From assembly GCA_951799445.1 (NCBI GenBank), contig OX637287.1, positions 15,748,224 through 15,812,223 on the forward strand: 64,000 nucleotides of DNA, read 5' to 3'. Source of the DNA: Pseudisothecium myosuroides. Taxonomy: Eukaryota; Streptophyta; Bryopsida; Hypnales; Lembophyllaceae. The notes under the pieces are model-generated. The model saw only the letters and a program-made list of their open reading frames with translations. It did no database searches and was not told where the DNA came from. Both the position numbers and the translations under genes were made by a program. Below are positions 1 through 12,718 of this stretch, in pieces (within the stretch, counting starts at the first letter, position 1; the number at the start of each line of letters is the position of its first letter).

Positions 1-1845
1 ATTCGGAGGTGAAGGTGCGAGAGACGCTATGGAAGCCCGAGCGCACAAAGCGAGATTCACTCCGTTTGTCGAAACAGTTGTCCCGCCGGTACCCTGGCGT
101 GCCGTTGAACTTTGCCCTGCGCGAAGAGAATGCCAAGCTGCGGAAAGAGCTGGAGCACATGAGGGTTAGCTAGCAACACTAATTCACATTGATGTCCATC
201 TACTGTATATGAGGAAAGTCTCTTACAGTTTTAGGATACGTATTGTTTGGTTAATTGATCATTGTGGGACATTATGCAGGCTTGTAGGGACTTAGGCGAA
301 TGCAACGTGATTGAGCGCCTCATCGACTTCACAGAAGCAACCGCAGCCGACCGTGTGATCCTCCAGGAAGCCATGTCTCAAATAGCTGAGGAGGATGAGG
401 ACGAAGCCGCCGACAGACCAAGTTCGAAGCACCACATGGTAAAGAAGGAGTCATCAAGTCGCCATGTCAATCATCCAAAGCCGTCCTTGTAAGTGCCGAC
501 CATAACTATCTGACTCACCGTATGGTTAAAACTCACAGGTTCAGCCCTAGAAATCAACAGGAATTAGTAAAGTGCGATCATGTGGACGTGGAAGTTCCTT
601 TTTTTTGCAGGCAATGTTACCCTCCTCACCCGAAGCTCATGTATGATGGAGCTGCAAGGAAAGACCCTTCCTACCGATCGTCACACTGCCACAGAGTACG
701 CAACAGCAGCTACCAAATCGATGACTGGCATCATGGCTTATGCAAATGTTGCGCTGATCCCTGCTTATGTACGTTAAGCATTTCAGTCCTTTCGATCATT
801 CCTTGTTTCGATTGCTACTGTTTCTTACTTCATGTTCTGGATGTATTGACTATGGTGGACATGAAGTTTTGACAGAAAATGGCTTCCTCTGTGCTTAATG
901 TACTTGTTTCCATTGCTGTCTCGAAGTTGTTAACCTATGCTAAAATGGAATGTGGTTCGGGTGATTTGGAAACAGGTATTGAAACTTTCTGCTACCCGTG
1001 CGAGACATTTACTCTCGTTGCCGACAGAATCACAGATGGCCAGACCTGTACGTTGCTCTTTCCTGAGGAAGACGAAATATCAGAAAGCAGGATGGCATTT
1101 TTTGATGGCATTTTTGGGTTGGTTCATTTCACTGAATAAGTAAAGATCTCGAGGAATCTGTAACATCTGCAATTAGCTTGTTGAAACAACTGAAAATAGT
1201 TCGCAATCGTGCGCAGCGCAAGACTCTGCGTGCTGTAAATTGGCGTTTCATTCGCTTTATTGTGGCTGCTGTTGCTACACTTGTTGCATGCGACGGAAGG
1301 TCCGCCAACGATTCAACATCCCGGTAAGGATCTCGCACAAGATCACTGCTGTTGTCAATTCTGCTTATCGCATCCTGTTACTAATTCCTTGTTCAGTTTC
1401 TTCAATCTTTGACTAGTACTTATATATGAGGAGATCTCGTGCAGGGTGGTTGCTGTGGGGACTACTGGACGCATGTCTGTTGTTGCTGTTGTGCAGTTCT
1501 TCAAGAGTTTCACGAGCTTCGTCATCAGGAGAGGCAAGGTAATTAAGCGAAGCTCATTTTAACTCAGTTAAACTCATCTGAATCCCATCTTAGAAAACAA
1601 ACTTTTAAGCCAGACGAAACTGAAAATGTATGAAATGCTTCGAGATGCTGGAACAGGGTAAACTTCTGTCCTCCTATTAACCGAGTTGAGAGTCATCCAT
1701 CTGATATTCCTGATATGCTCTGTGTATCTTTCGCAGCTCGGGCAATAGAAGACCCACCATCAGAACAGGAGATGGAGGACTACAGATGAGCAAGCAACGC
1801 CCACTTCATGATGCCCAGAGGTCTGATCAATTGCAATTGCTCTGA
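1..1845 (+). CDS. MCA1: MCA1-like mechanosensitive Ca2+ channel protein, 3' part (PLAC8 domain); 5' end outside window
   Basis: Exons read as 1-164, 280-488, 539-768, 976-1047, 1217-1323, 1445-1538, 1594-1657 and 1737-1845; all junctions are GT-AG and every phase agrees, ending in TGA at 1843-1845. Exon 1 encodes the end of the MCA helical region (YPGVPLNFALREENAKLRKE) and matches exon 2 of the paralogue at 19290. Exon 2 (ACRDLGECNVIERLIDFTEA) is a second shared helical block followed by an acidic linker. Exons 3-6 form a PLAC8 cysteine-rich domain: WHHGLCKCCADPCLC, then FCYPCETF, then CGCCCYTCCMRRKVRQ, then THVCCCCCAVLQEFHELR. The last two exons give a basic tail unlike Arabidopsis MCA1. Known family role: plasma-membrane Ca2+-permeable, stretch-responsive protein in which the N-terminal half carries Ca2+ uptake and PLAC8 is C-terminal. 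The N-terminal MCAfunc half must lie upstream of position 1. Identification is firm; the exact 3' exons are my reconstruction. Confidence 0.9.
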
Positions 1846-4574
1846 TGCATTGTAATTCATCAGAGAGGCTAGCTGACCGTAATCGAACATCCACGCTTCC
1901 TAGCTTGTCTCCGGACTCATTAGTCCAGGAATTTCCACAAAATCCAAGCCCCAAGCAACTATTCTGACAAGCTGTCGATCTCAATTTCCTTGTCACTTGG
2001 CCAAGGGGCAATGATATTCTTGAGGATATCGAAGAAGTATCCACTTCGGCTGACTGATTTTGCAACACCTAAAGTTTCTGACCGTAAGCCATGCCTCACG
2101 AACTTAGAGCTGGTATAAGTTATATATGGCGGTGCGCTTCCAGGTTTAGGGATGGAACGCTTTCGTAGGCTTGGAATCACCAGGACCCTAACTTCTGGGG
2201 CTGTAGAGTACGCAGTGATCATCTATTAGAAAATTATTCTCTGAAAGCTTTGATTCTCAAACTGTATAAGTGACTTGTACAAATGTTCATTATTGATCGT
2301 ATAAAGATGCAATGACCTTGTCTCGACTACGCAGGCAGGGGCAGGGGCGGTGCTTTTTTGAGGAAGGGGTGGGGTGGGGATCTGTCGCTCAAAAGTCTTG
2401 CAATTTTTTTGAGGGAATATTGAGAAATAGATTACCCTATTTTCAATGGATGAAATCACTCAATTGCTACATAATGTAGGGACAATATTACTCAATTATA
2501 GATGAACATAACACTTTTGGATGAATATGTGTATTTTCATCTATGTTTTATTTGTTCCATCTATGTTGATGGATGTAAATGGCTTCACCACTCTCCTGGA
2601 GGTCGCTTTTTTTTTTTGCCTAGAAAAAATGGAAAAAAAATACTACTGTGGGTTTGAGTCACTGAATTGATTTGGATATGAATTCAGTTAACGTAGATCA
2701 ACCTATAACCTCCCAAGTTTACTATCTAGATACTTGGAGAAGCTATTTGTCAAATTGTGGATTTTTTAAAGATTGCAAAGTTTGAGAGAAGCCATTTGCA
2801 AGTAGAATCAACACATTCCAACAAGAAATGAATTTTCTGTGATTATTCAAAGTTTGTTGGGACTAAATTGGTAAAGCATAGCCATAGACCCATACTCATG
2901 TGTCCCCTCCCCAAGTGCATTGTCATGATGCTAAAGGATTGCTAAGATTGTGGTAACCAAGGCTTTTTTTTTTGGCTTCCTAATGCCAGATTGCACCAAA
3001 AAAAAAATCTGGCTAAAAAAGGTTATAAAAAATGCCAAAAAAATTGGATGAAATCCCCAGACAACTTTGAAATTAAAAAAAATATATTAGATGAAATTGC
3101 CTAATTGTGGATGAAAACCATACTATACATCCAATAAGTGGATGAATGTTGCAATTTGGAGCACCACTGTAACATTTTATATCGCCACTATGGCACTTCT
3201 TCAAAAATGAAGAAAAAAAGCCCTGGTGGTAACTTACAGTATTAATGGGAATATCTGGGAGGTGAGGCCATGGGGTGGCAGACGGAATTAGGCAGGCTTA
3301 GCTTGTGTGAATTCGTGTGGCATGTTAGTCAACAAACAGCAGGAACCTGCCCATGAGCGCCACAACTAACTTACAGAAGGGCATCAAATCTGCTAACAAG
3401 AATATGAGAGAATTCTTTGCCCATCTCTAGATTCAGTCAAAATGGCGGATTGATTTCAACAACATCCACACCAAATGGGAAGCCCAAGAGGTCCCCATGT
3501 TTTTACTCCACAGGCAGGCACTGTAGTCAGTTGGGGTTTTCCTGAACAGAAATGCCCCAGGTGGGTGGAGTTGACAAAAATGTAAGTTAAAACGGTACGG
3601 TATTCAACTTTGGATGCTTGGATCTTTAGGACAGAATTTAGAGCATTTGAGTTCAGTTGGATACTTGTGTAGGCTTGCCCACAAAAGGCAAGATAGCGTG
3701 TGATGTGCCAACTAAGCTTAACTTAAATCATGAATTTCTTAGAATTTCATATGGACTGCAAGAGTTGCTTCAAAAGGAGGCAAAACGAATAACATGGCGT
3801 GCATGGTAAGTAGACAGTATGGTAGTATGGAAATATGGTAGGCCTACTACTATAATTTCACTTCAATTTATTATTTGAAATCTATTTTATTTATTGAATA
3901 CTACTCCGTAGTACATTTGAGTTTGAGTTTTCAATGGCTCTGCATTTCTCTTATAATAGGCTCTTATTTCTATGATTGTCTCTCTTTGATGTTGTATTGT
4001 AAAAGTCTTTTTTAAATTAGAATGAACACATTATTTATAGACTTGCTAATGACAATTATGACTATATGCTTATTAAAAATATTTTCCAAATTAGTGTGCC
4101 AAGTGGGGAGGTAGGTACTAACTTGCAATTATTTTTTGAAAATTGTGGCTTCTATTACTATTATAGAAAATTGGGTCAATGGAAATGAAATTTTGAGCTT
4201 CTAGCCAAAATTTGATTTTATCTAAATTTGCTCTTGGTATCTAGGTTTGCAAAATTCAAACATAGAATTTAAAATCTTAGTTTAGTTTTCCTACTTACAA
4301 GCATTCTAGGCAATGTAAAAGATCACACTCTCTCTATCTTGAAATAAATGCCTACAATTTTGTTGAAAATATTTGATACCAATTTCATTGATCATGTTAT
4401 GAGAAGCAGAAATTCAAAAGGGTCCAAATTTATATCACCATAATCAATGAAGAACATTGCATATGCTCATTGCAATCTAAAAACCAATTGGATTGAAAAA
4501 ATCCAACTCTTTGCCACCTATTCAAAACAACCTTAATAAAATATGAAATCAAAATAAGGGAATAATAGTAACTA
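1846..4574. other. Gene-free AT-rich DNA
   Basis: No coding ORF with family resemblance was seen on either strand. The first few hundred bases are presumably the 3' UTR and flank of the MCA gene. Between about 2480 and 3200 the words GGATGAA and CATCTATGTT recur in both orientations and may be an eroded inverted-repeat element, but I could not define its ends. Confidence 0.5.
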
Positions 4575-5132
4575 CTCCCTCTGTCCCACTAAAAACCTCC
4601 AAATCAAGCACAATTTCTGTCCCACTAAAAAGCTCCGTTTTTAGATTTCGATTGTTGGGTAAGTGTTGGTCGTGTTGAATGACCTCGTGGGGGCAAGTCA
4701 AGTGATTAGGGAGCATTCTTCACCAAGAAAGCTTGGCCTTGCCCATATGAGACACCTTGGACTCGTTGTGCTTCCTTAAATAGTAGTATTGACAATGGAT
4801 TTGGTGACCACTTCGACACTTTGAAGAGTTGTTCTTGAAGTGGTGTAGGGATCTTTCTTGTGGGTATTTAGATTGCAGTAGATGTTTCTAGAATCCCAAT
4901 GTTGCTACCAACATTTAAATCATCAAGAATGATGGAGCTGGCAACGTTTACAAATTTTTGTCAAAAATGATACTTTCCGCATGGATTTTGGGTGCCTAAG
5001 TTGGAGATTTTGTAGAGATCTAAAGGATGGGTTGCTAGTTTTCAAATGCATGTATCCCTATCAGAAAGACTAAAAATGTAGTTAATCCCTCGTGGGGAAG
5101 CTTTTTGGAGGTTTTTAGTTGGACAGAGGAAG
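4575..5132. mobile_element. Stowaway-like (Tc1/mariner) non-autonomous element, 558 bp
   Basis: It begins CTCCCTCTGTCCCACTAAAA and ends with the inverse, TTTTAGTTGGACAGAGGAAG, giving inverted termini of about 26 bp with few mismatches. TA lies immediately outside both ends, as expected for Tc1/mariner-type insertion. CTCCCTCYGT is the classic plant Stowaway end. No transposase is present. A truncated relative lies at 15903 and a much smaller one at 6669. Confidence 0.85.
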
Positions 5133-5462
5133 TAGTTTTTTAATTCAATATTTGTATTTGGACCTTGGCTTGTTGTATATCTTTTAAATTAAAAAAATTA
5201 AGCTTTTTGATTTTCGAGGCAAATCTCCTCACAACTCTCTCATTCTCTAAATAGAAGAAGGATTCTAAGGTACACCTTGGTGAAAAACTAATTTTTTTTG
5301 CAATTGGGTGCCTGGATAAATTATGTTGACATTAACTTTGGGGGAAGCTTAAGCAATTTAGGAATCTTTTGGGAATCTTTTGCAAAAAATTCATCAACTT
5401 TTGAAAATTGGCATGTATATAGCTAATAAAATATGGTATACAATTTTTAAATAAAAAAAAAT

Positions 5463-6105
5463 TTGGTCCTCGAATCACATTCTAAGAGGAGTCAAACTTT
5501 GTTAGCTATGTTAGGGCAGTTTCAAAAAAAAACATTTTCTTCTAACTTCAAGTCTTATTATCTTGCAATTTGTGAAGTCAAAATTCTTGAAATTTTTCCA
5601 CATATTCCTAATGTTTGTCTTGAGCTTTTCACTATTCAGATTTCAAATAAAAAATTTCCTCATTGCACAAGAAATCATCAAAAAAATGACTAGTGCATTG
5701 CCAATTCACTTACCTTCCTTGCATTGCACGGTGATTTAATGTAAGCTAGACATGTTAGTTGCTTCTGAAATTTTTCTTGAGTGAACCTAACATTGCATAT
5801 TTATAAACGGTCAAAATCCTTATTTTGGTATAGAGCAAAAATTTTACTCCAAGAAGGCCCAAAGCCTGCTGACCCTATTTCGGAAGAATGAAAAAAAGGT
5901 TTATTTTTCACTTCAAATGTCATAATCTTTCAACCGCACGGTCAAATTGGCTGAAATTTTTTTCACAATTTGGTAAAATACTTTACTTCAATTCTGGTTG
6001 GTTGAAGTTTCAAAAAAAAAATTCATTTTCATTTTTGAATAACATACCAAAAGATCAGTTTTTGACAATGTCTCCTTGATAACCCCCTATTCCTTTAGGG
6101 GTTAA
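5463..6105. mobile_element. TTAA-type (piggyBac-like) element, right end only defined
   Basis: The right terminus CCTTTAGGGG followed by TTAA (6102-6105) matches the other members of this family. The interior contains the family module 'CACTTCAAAT..., ATCTTGCAAT..., GAAATTTTT' twice (about 5537-5620 and 5910-5970). I could not find a matching left end, so the start given is only where family similarity becomes visible; the copy may be 5' truncated. Confidence 0.5.
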
Positions 6106-6668
6106 ATTGCAGTGGTACAATTTTCTAAGTCTTTTCAATATTTGACCATAAACTGACACAAAAGTGGTTCTTGTATATGTATCTGGCTAGAAGAAAAGCC
6201 ATAAGATAGGGTGTTTAAAAAATGACCTTGTTCTAAAAGCAACCTCTAACAGAGAGGTTGTAAATTGGATTTTTCCTACCTTAGAACAAACCCCCAAGGA
6301 TACTAGTATAGGGATTTTTTACGGAGAAAGGTTAATCAGTCTATCGCTTTGGTGTCTAGGGTCACTTTTCGAGTAGGTTATGGTTTAAAACGCAATTATT
6401 TGCTAATTAGCACATTATTCCCATTTTTACCAAATACTATCCATTTCCAATGCTTAAAGACACCATGCTACTCGTCCCAGTCCTACCTGTCAAGTATGCA
6501 CACCGTTGAGTAGTTTCAACATCACTTATGAATTTTTTCCTTCACACCTATTATAGCTCATTGAATCAAAGTACTTCCCCAACCTCATTTTCCATTTTTG
6601 ATATACGCTTTGTACAAACATTTTGCATCTTCAAGATGCACCATTTGGATGGTCACAAAAGTTTTGTA

Positions 6669-6750
6669 CTCCCTCTGTCTCAAGATAAGAACGGTGTTTC
6701 CTTTGTATTTTTACAAAGGAAATACTAGTCTTATTTTGAGACAGAGGAAG
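6669..6750. mobile_element. Short Stowaway-like MITE, 82 bp
   Basis: The ends CTCCCTCTGTCTCAAGATAA and TTATTTTGAGACAGAGGAAG are inverted copies, TA flanks both sides, and the centre (CCTTTGTATTTTTACAAAGG) continues the palindrome. The whole element can fold into one hairpin. This is a minimal-length plant Stowaway. Confidence 0.9.
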
Positions 6751-7132
6751 TAGTTGATACATCTCCAATACATGTGCAGTTCTACACAATTAGATACACA
6801 ATTAGATGATTATAATATTTCATATAAAAAACAATTGCAACTGTCATAACATTCAATAGCCTTCAGAGAAGCTGCCTTTTCCTCTCTGGAGTCCTCATCC
6901 ACAAAGTTCATCCTCACATCGTTAATGTAAGCTTCAATATTGGAATAGGGGCAATACATTTATGGTGTTCTCCATTTTTTTTGCTAATTTTAGGACCAAA
7001 CATACAAATCAACAAATAATTGTGAAAAAAGATGGATTGCCAAAAATTCATAGAATCCATTGTGTAATATACCAATGCAATCTATCCATTTGCCATTAAT
7101 AGCTTATTTTGAATTTTACAATTGAAGAGAAT

Positions 7133-7726
7133 CTCTTTATATACACATGGGGTAGTAATAGGTAGAACAGCCCATGTGGGATAAGTCAATTAAAATTTGT
7201 AGTTTCTCAATTCTCAACCACTCATAGTTAATTCAAAAGTATGAATTGTGTTAGAAGTAGAATTTCAGATCTCATTTAAGCATAGTAGAATAATTTTTTT
7301 CAGAAAATTTTTAACTAAAAAACTTTGGTAAATTAAGTTAAGTTTCATTTCCAAAAATCTGTTTTGGAATTTGAGTCTCCAATCAAAAGTTATGGACAAA
7401 AATTAGAGAGGGTGTTTTAAAATGTCAAAGAAAATGTCCATTCCAAACCCTCTCTGAAATTTGTCTATAACTTTTTATTGGAGACCCAAAATCCAAAACG
7501 GATTTTTGGAGATGAAACTTCACTTAATTTACCAACTTTTTTAGTTAAATTTTTTTTGAAATTTTTTATTCTACTATGCCTAAATGAGGTCTAAAATTCT
7601 ACTTCAAATACAATTCCTACTTTTGACTTAACTATGAAAGGTTGAGAATTGAGAAACTACAAATTCTAATTTACATATTCCACATGGGTTGTTCTACCTC
7701 CTACCATTCCATGTGCATATAAAGAG
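7133..7726. repeat. Long inverted repeat (foldback), arms about 290 bp
   Basis: The left arm from 7133 and the reverse complement of the right arm ending at 7726 align throughout with scattered mismatches. Shared blocks include GTAGTTTCTCAATTCTCAAC, GGTAGAACA, CATAGTAGAATAA and AGAGAGGGT. The loop near 7420-7440 is short. Resemblance outside the arms is weak. It is probably a foldback transposon; a transcript crossing it would form a long double-stranded RNA. Confidence 0.85.
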
Positions 7727-7961
7727 TTGTCTTCTCACTTTCAAACACAATGCATAAATGAACTCCAATGCAAAGTGAGGTAATTCTAACATTGAAACTC
7801 ATATTCTCAATGAATTCATTAGCATTTTTTTAAAAATCCTATTTTGATTTTAGTTTTATTTGAAAGTTTTTATCTTGCCACTATTTGTAGTGTATAGTTC
7901 TGACGTAGGTACCAAGTTAATTTTGACAATTATTGACAAGTGTACCAATAGCTACTGATTG

Positions 7962-8022
7962 GGTGCGGAATATACTACACCATTTCATCCCTCGGATGAA
8001 GTGGTGCGGTATATTCCACACC
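7962..8022. repeat. Short hairpin
   Basis: GTGCGGAATATACTACACCA is repeated inverted as TGGTGCGGTATATTCCACAC around a central ATCC/GGAT palindrome, making a stem of about 28 bp with four mismatches. It may be a tiny MITE. The first arm lies inside a short ORF that is probably not a gene. Confidence 0.65.
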
Positions 8023-9111
8023 ATTCCATTCAGGGGAGGGCAGAACTAGTAATTGCTACTGAATGTTATGATGTGTATTTCAAATGTGGTCACTTCCTGC
8101 TACAGAAACTTAGGTGCTACAGGCAGATACTACATGTAGTATTCAATTTCAATATGTCAAGCGTAAGACATGAGGCTCCTAAATCGTCTATCTAAAGAGA
8201 AATCGACCTCTATAGGAAAATGTGTGCATCCAAAAAAATTTACATATTATTTTTGGAAAGAGAAATATAAAATAGTTGAGTATGGATTTAATTGAAAATT
8301 TCAGAGTTAGAATGAATTAAATACAATTTTTGGAAGTGAAAGGGCTGTAGGGTGCTATTTGCACTTATAGAATAGATTAATAATGAATTCCCAAATGGGT
8401 TTGAATGGAGCTAGTCCGTCCAAAAATTGATCAATAAAGGTCCTTAATGCTTCCAAAGCTCACCCAAAATGAGACTTCAATCTTATCATTAAATGCATTG
8501 ACATCTTTACAGATGTCAATGACATTTCAGCCTCCACAATCACATGATAATATATATTAAGCTCACGAAATTAAAAAATACAATTATTTCCAAGAACCAC
8601 ACATTGTAGTAGTATCCATCACCTGCCCAATAGCCTAAAACCACTCACTTGTGAGCACAGTTTCTCCCCTCATAAAGTTTCATCCATTTCTAAATCCATA
8701 TGCACTATTTTAGGCCCATTTGTAGGGGCAATTCAAAATGCCCGTGTTGTTTTGGAGCCTCCTACTTTACTCTGTACACTAATTTGTCTGAAATCTTGCA
8801 ACACCAACTTGGGACAACATGATTTTGCATCACTAGATCTCTGAAGGAGCAATAGTTTCAAAACTCAATAGGTTTGGGAAATTTTTGAGTTGTACTGGCT
8901 AATTTCCTTCAATTCTCATGTTGAACCAATTTTTGAAGAACTGAGTCCCGTTATTTTTTCTATTTTTTTTTCTAAATAGAAATTTTACAAATTTTTCCAC
9001 TGAATTTTTGTCAGTGTTTAGAAATTGCAGCCAAATTTTTTTTCCAATTCCACCAGCTAACCTTGAACTAATTGCTGTTTTTTTCTGAACATTGACTATG
9101 TTAAGCTTAAA
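8023..9111. other. Gene-free AT-rich DNA
   Basis: No coding sequence, RNA gene or clear repeat structure was recognised. Confidence 0.5.
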
Positions 9112-9713
9112 TTAACCCCTAAAGGACCATAAGGCCACCACGTGGCTTTTGCAACTACATTTGTAGAAAATTTGATATGTTAACTTCACTAGCAGTTTGT
9201 GAACAACAAAGAGACCTGAGATGATTTTTTATACTGAATCCGTTGGTACAATCCGATCGAGAAATGATTGAGTGTGTGATTTTTGGTGAATTTTTTGAGA
9301 CTGGAGAAGATGCTTTGGGATGTCATTTCACATTCTCATACCTTTTTTCTAGACCTCTAAATTATTTGAAAAGAATTACACATCAATATCATGATTACAT
9401 GTACTTGTGGGAAAAAAATCAGAGTTTTTGGAGCACTTTTGAGCATTCTTATTTCAACATTTCCATTTCAGCGTATGTATAACGTACTGCCTAACCGAAC
9501 ATCTTTCATCAATCTTATCAACGGTGGCATTTTCTCAAAAATTGTGCGATTTCGTTGGTTTTTTCCCCATAGGAAAGCTACATAAGTCTTCTTTCATTTC
9601 AACAGTGGCGATCATCAAAATTATTCCACACAAATGAGGAATTATGCTTGTTACAAGATCTAGTCAAGAAAACAAGAGCTATACTCAAACACCCCCGGCC
9701 CTTTAGGGGTCAA
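9112..9713. mobile_element. TTAA-type (piggyBac-like) element, 594-bp body
   Basis: TTAA (9112-9115) is followed by CCCCTAAAGGACC. The right end CGGCCCTTTAGGGG is followed by TCAA, a one-base decay of TTAA. A second CCCCTAAA directly abuts the right flank at 9714, as if another copy once sat next to it. Internal sequence differs from the 14580/59242 copies, so this may be a distinct subfamily sharing only its ends. Confidence 0.7.
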
Positions 9714-10520
9714 CCCCTAAATGCTTGTCCTTTTTTGAGCTTCTAGGAATTTGCTCTAAATTGAACAAAAAAGCCAACTTTTTGATAAGTTGTATTGAAT
9801 TTTTTCGAATTGTATGTAAACATACAAATTCAAACTAAACATGTTAGAGATCACATACGAAAAACAAACAAAAACAATATCACTTATGGATTGAAAGATT
9901 ATAATGTTTGATCATAAAGGTGTTAAAACTGCAAAAGCGATTTGAAGTCTTTCAATCCTCTTTTCACATATCAAATCTAAAAATTTGGTCACATAAAAAA
10001 TATGAGGTTTAAGGGCATAATATGCATAACCCCAATCAATTTATAGCTTCTCAAAATCTACTCTACAATTTTTTTAAATGAATTTTTAATGTGATTTTTT
10101 CTCCAAGATCTAGAGTATTTGAGGCTCATTTCCAAGAGCCTTCAACGCTATGGAAAGTCAAGATTACAATGGACACCCTTGCACAAAATCTTGAATAGAA
10201 AAATCATAATCATTCATTTTCAAAATCAAATTATTGATGTTAAAACAAGACTTCAAAAAAAAAACGAAAATATAAACTACTAAAAATAATAACTCGGGTA
10301 GGTTTTACTTAACTTTTTTGTTTTTTTTGGAAAACAATGAATTACATTGCAAAAGAACACAATACAAAGCAACTAAGCCACCACAGTTGGACAAAAGGAG
10401 AGAAAAGATAAAGTAAACATCTAAAAGAACAAGCAAGGAGCAAGCCCTTGCCTATTCCAAATAATAGCTTTTTAAAAGCATTGTTGACACCAAAATTTGG
10501 TGCCTCGGGCATTTAACTTA
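9714..10520. other. Gene-free AT-rich DNA
   Basis: Nothing recognised apart from the CCCCTAAA word adjoining the preceding element. Confidence 0.45.
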
Positions 10521-10887
10521 AGGTGGAAGCACCCAAAATTGTCAGTGTTAGCAATTCAATATAGTTGAAGGCACTTTTTTGTAAATATAATATTTTTGTA
10601 GTATTAGCAAGTGAAAATGATGAATATTATTAAAAAAAATGTAATTTCTATGATTTTCAAAGTGATGGCTCATTAGACCATTGAAACTGTCCCATAGGTG
10701 GACCCAAAACTGAAACCTTCACAAATCAGAAGTCAACAAATGAAAGTTAGGTATGTGTCCTTCAAATGCGTCCAACGAATCAGAGCTGAGCATTTCAAGG
10801 ACACATTAATGGGAAGTCTAGGAACAGATGTAGTGACAATCTAAGATACAAGAATGGGAACAGGGACGCTAATGGGTGTTTCTACCT
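10521..10887. mobile_element. TA-flanked MITE of the AGGTGGAAGCACC family, 367 bp
   Basis: The left end AGGTGGAAGCACCCA and the right end TGGGTGTTTCTACCT are inverted copies with two mismatches, and TA lies outside each. No coding capacity. It shares terminal bases with the element at 12719. Confidence 0.75.
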
Positions 10888-11181
10888 TAGGGATTAAAGA
10901 GGAAACCATTCAGATATTCTCATCCGCCAGGTGTATTATGCTTGCCTGGATTGCTTGAGGTAGAAGGAAAAGCAGAGGTAGCAATTCTTGACCCAGATCA
11001 AACCAGGCTACTCTACAGGTCTGAGTTGGACCACACTTTGACAAGTAAGTTAATTCTTCCCCAACACATGTACATGTACTATACCATAGCAGGGGGAGTC
11101 ATGGTTAGTAATTTAGCCTCTGCAACCTAGCCTTCAGCCAGTTGGGGGAGGGCTTACTGAATGCAAAGGGCACTTGCAATA

Positions 11182-11465
11182 AGGTAAGTGGCTCTAAAAG
11201 CGACACTGTAAGAGCTGATAGCATGGGGGGGAAGCTAAACTCCTCCAAACAATTTTCAGTAAATTTTGGTAGGAAGAAAAATGGAATTGGCATCTAATCC
11301 AAGTTGTTTCATATTTTTTGGACCTTCGTGGAATTAGTTACAAATTTTTGAAGTTGAAGCGTAGTGGTTTCTAAAAGCGACCCCCTCCTGAAATGTACAT
11401 TGTCAGTACATTGAAGAAAGTAAAATGTACCTCTATGTTAGAGTCGCTTTTAGAGCCACCTACCT
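11182..11465. mobile_element. TA-flanked MITE (copy 1), 284 bp
   Basis: The ends AGGTAAGTGGCTCTAAAAGC and GCTTTTAGAGCCACCTACCT are inverted copies with one mismatch, and TA flanks both sides. A diverged second copy lies less than 100 bp downstream in the same orientation. Confidence 0.85.
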
Positions 11466-11561
11466 TACTCCTTACTCCTTATTATTTTACATCGAGTTTG
11501 CTCAAGTTGGGGACATGTTCTGTCGTTTGTGGCATCATTGCGTTGATTTTGTCACTAATTA

Positions 11562-11864
11562 AGGTAGTCTGCTCTTAAAGCGACCTTTTAAGAGCTGATT
11601 GCCTTTTAGGGGAGGCTACACTCCTTGAAACAATTCTCATAAAAATTTAAAAGGAAGAAAATTGGAATTAGAATCTAACGCAAGTCGTTTCATATTTTTT
11701 GGACTTTAGTGGAATTAGTTACAAACTTTTGAAGTTAAAGTGCAGTGGTCACTAAAAGCGACCACCTCCTAAAATGTACACTATTGGTGCATTGAAGAAA
11801 ACAAAATGTACTTCTATGTTAGTGATTGCTTCTAGAACACGGTCGGTTTTTGAGCAAACTACCT
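11562..11864. mobile_element. TA-flanked MITE (copy 2, diverged), 303 bp
   Basis: Homologous along its length to the element at 11182: shared blocks include AAGAGCTGAT, GTTTCATATTTTTTGGAC and AAATGTACA. Its own ends are AGGTAGTCTGCTCTTAAAGC and the more decayed TTTTTGAGCAAACTACCT, with TA outside each. The right terminus has lost much of its symmetry. Confidence 0.75.
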
Positions 11865-12718
11865 TAAATTAGAAGAAAGGGGGTCTAGGAGATCATTCAA
11901 CCAAGACCCCATGGCCAAGTCCTTCCATTGCTTGATTGTTGAGTTTGTACCTAACTTGTTGTAAATTCCTACACCTTAAACCGACCCTTTGAGAATATTG
12001 ATCCTATTTTCTAATGAATAATATCCAAAATGATGAGTAGTAGAAGTGCAACAATAAGGTGGAGCTAGGATACTATTTTGAGTAGTGAATGGATTCATGT
12101 AAAATATTTGGGAGGGGGCAACTTTATAAGATAACAAGATTTGATAAAGTTATTTTCCATTTCACATCAAGTTCGCATTTGTCAATGCACAAAAACTCTT
12201 CATCACTTTCTCTTGCATGCTTACAGTGCCATACAACTTGTACTCCGTACTACCAGTATAATGCTGATTTTTGAAGTAAAATGAAAACACCCAAAATCAT
12301 CCTTGTATCCACTTTTGCACAATAGACTTCCATTACAGTGTCCCTCAAAAGTGTCATTAAACCATCCCCATACTTAACACCAATTGGTTGACTAGTGATT
12401 TTTCTAGATTTTAGTGTTTGATCTAAAGTAATTTTTTTAGATTTTCATTCAAAATGGCCTAGGGAGTTCTACTTTGAAAATCCATGGAGACTAAAAGCCG
12501 TATCCAAAAATTCTTAAAAAAATAAAAAAATCTACAAAAATAATTTTTTTACTTCCTCCAACTATGCTGAATTGTTTATTTTGTCAGTTGGAGGTGTTTC
12601 CACCTTAGAAGCAATTCTGCAGTAACCCAGTGTGGTTACTTTAATGTGCACAATGACCGAGATAGACAACAGTGCCCCCCGGATTCTAATGCAAAATTGC
12701 TCACATATGAATCACATA
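11865..12718. other. Gene-free DNA
   Basis: No gene seen. An isolated terminus-like word GGTGTTTCCACCTTA at about 12592-12606 looks like the right end of the AGGTGGAAGCACC family, without an identifiable left partner. Confidence 0.4.

Noticed and set aside
262..872. Open frames at 262-492, 522-872 and 580-777 as separate small genes
   Set aside because: They are exons (or out-of-phase shadows) of the PLAC8-containing MCA gene; splicing gives one continuous protein.
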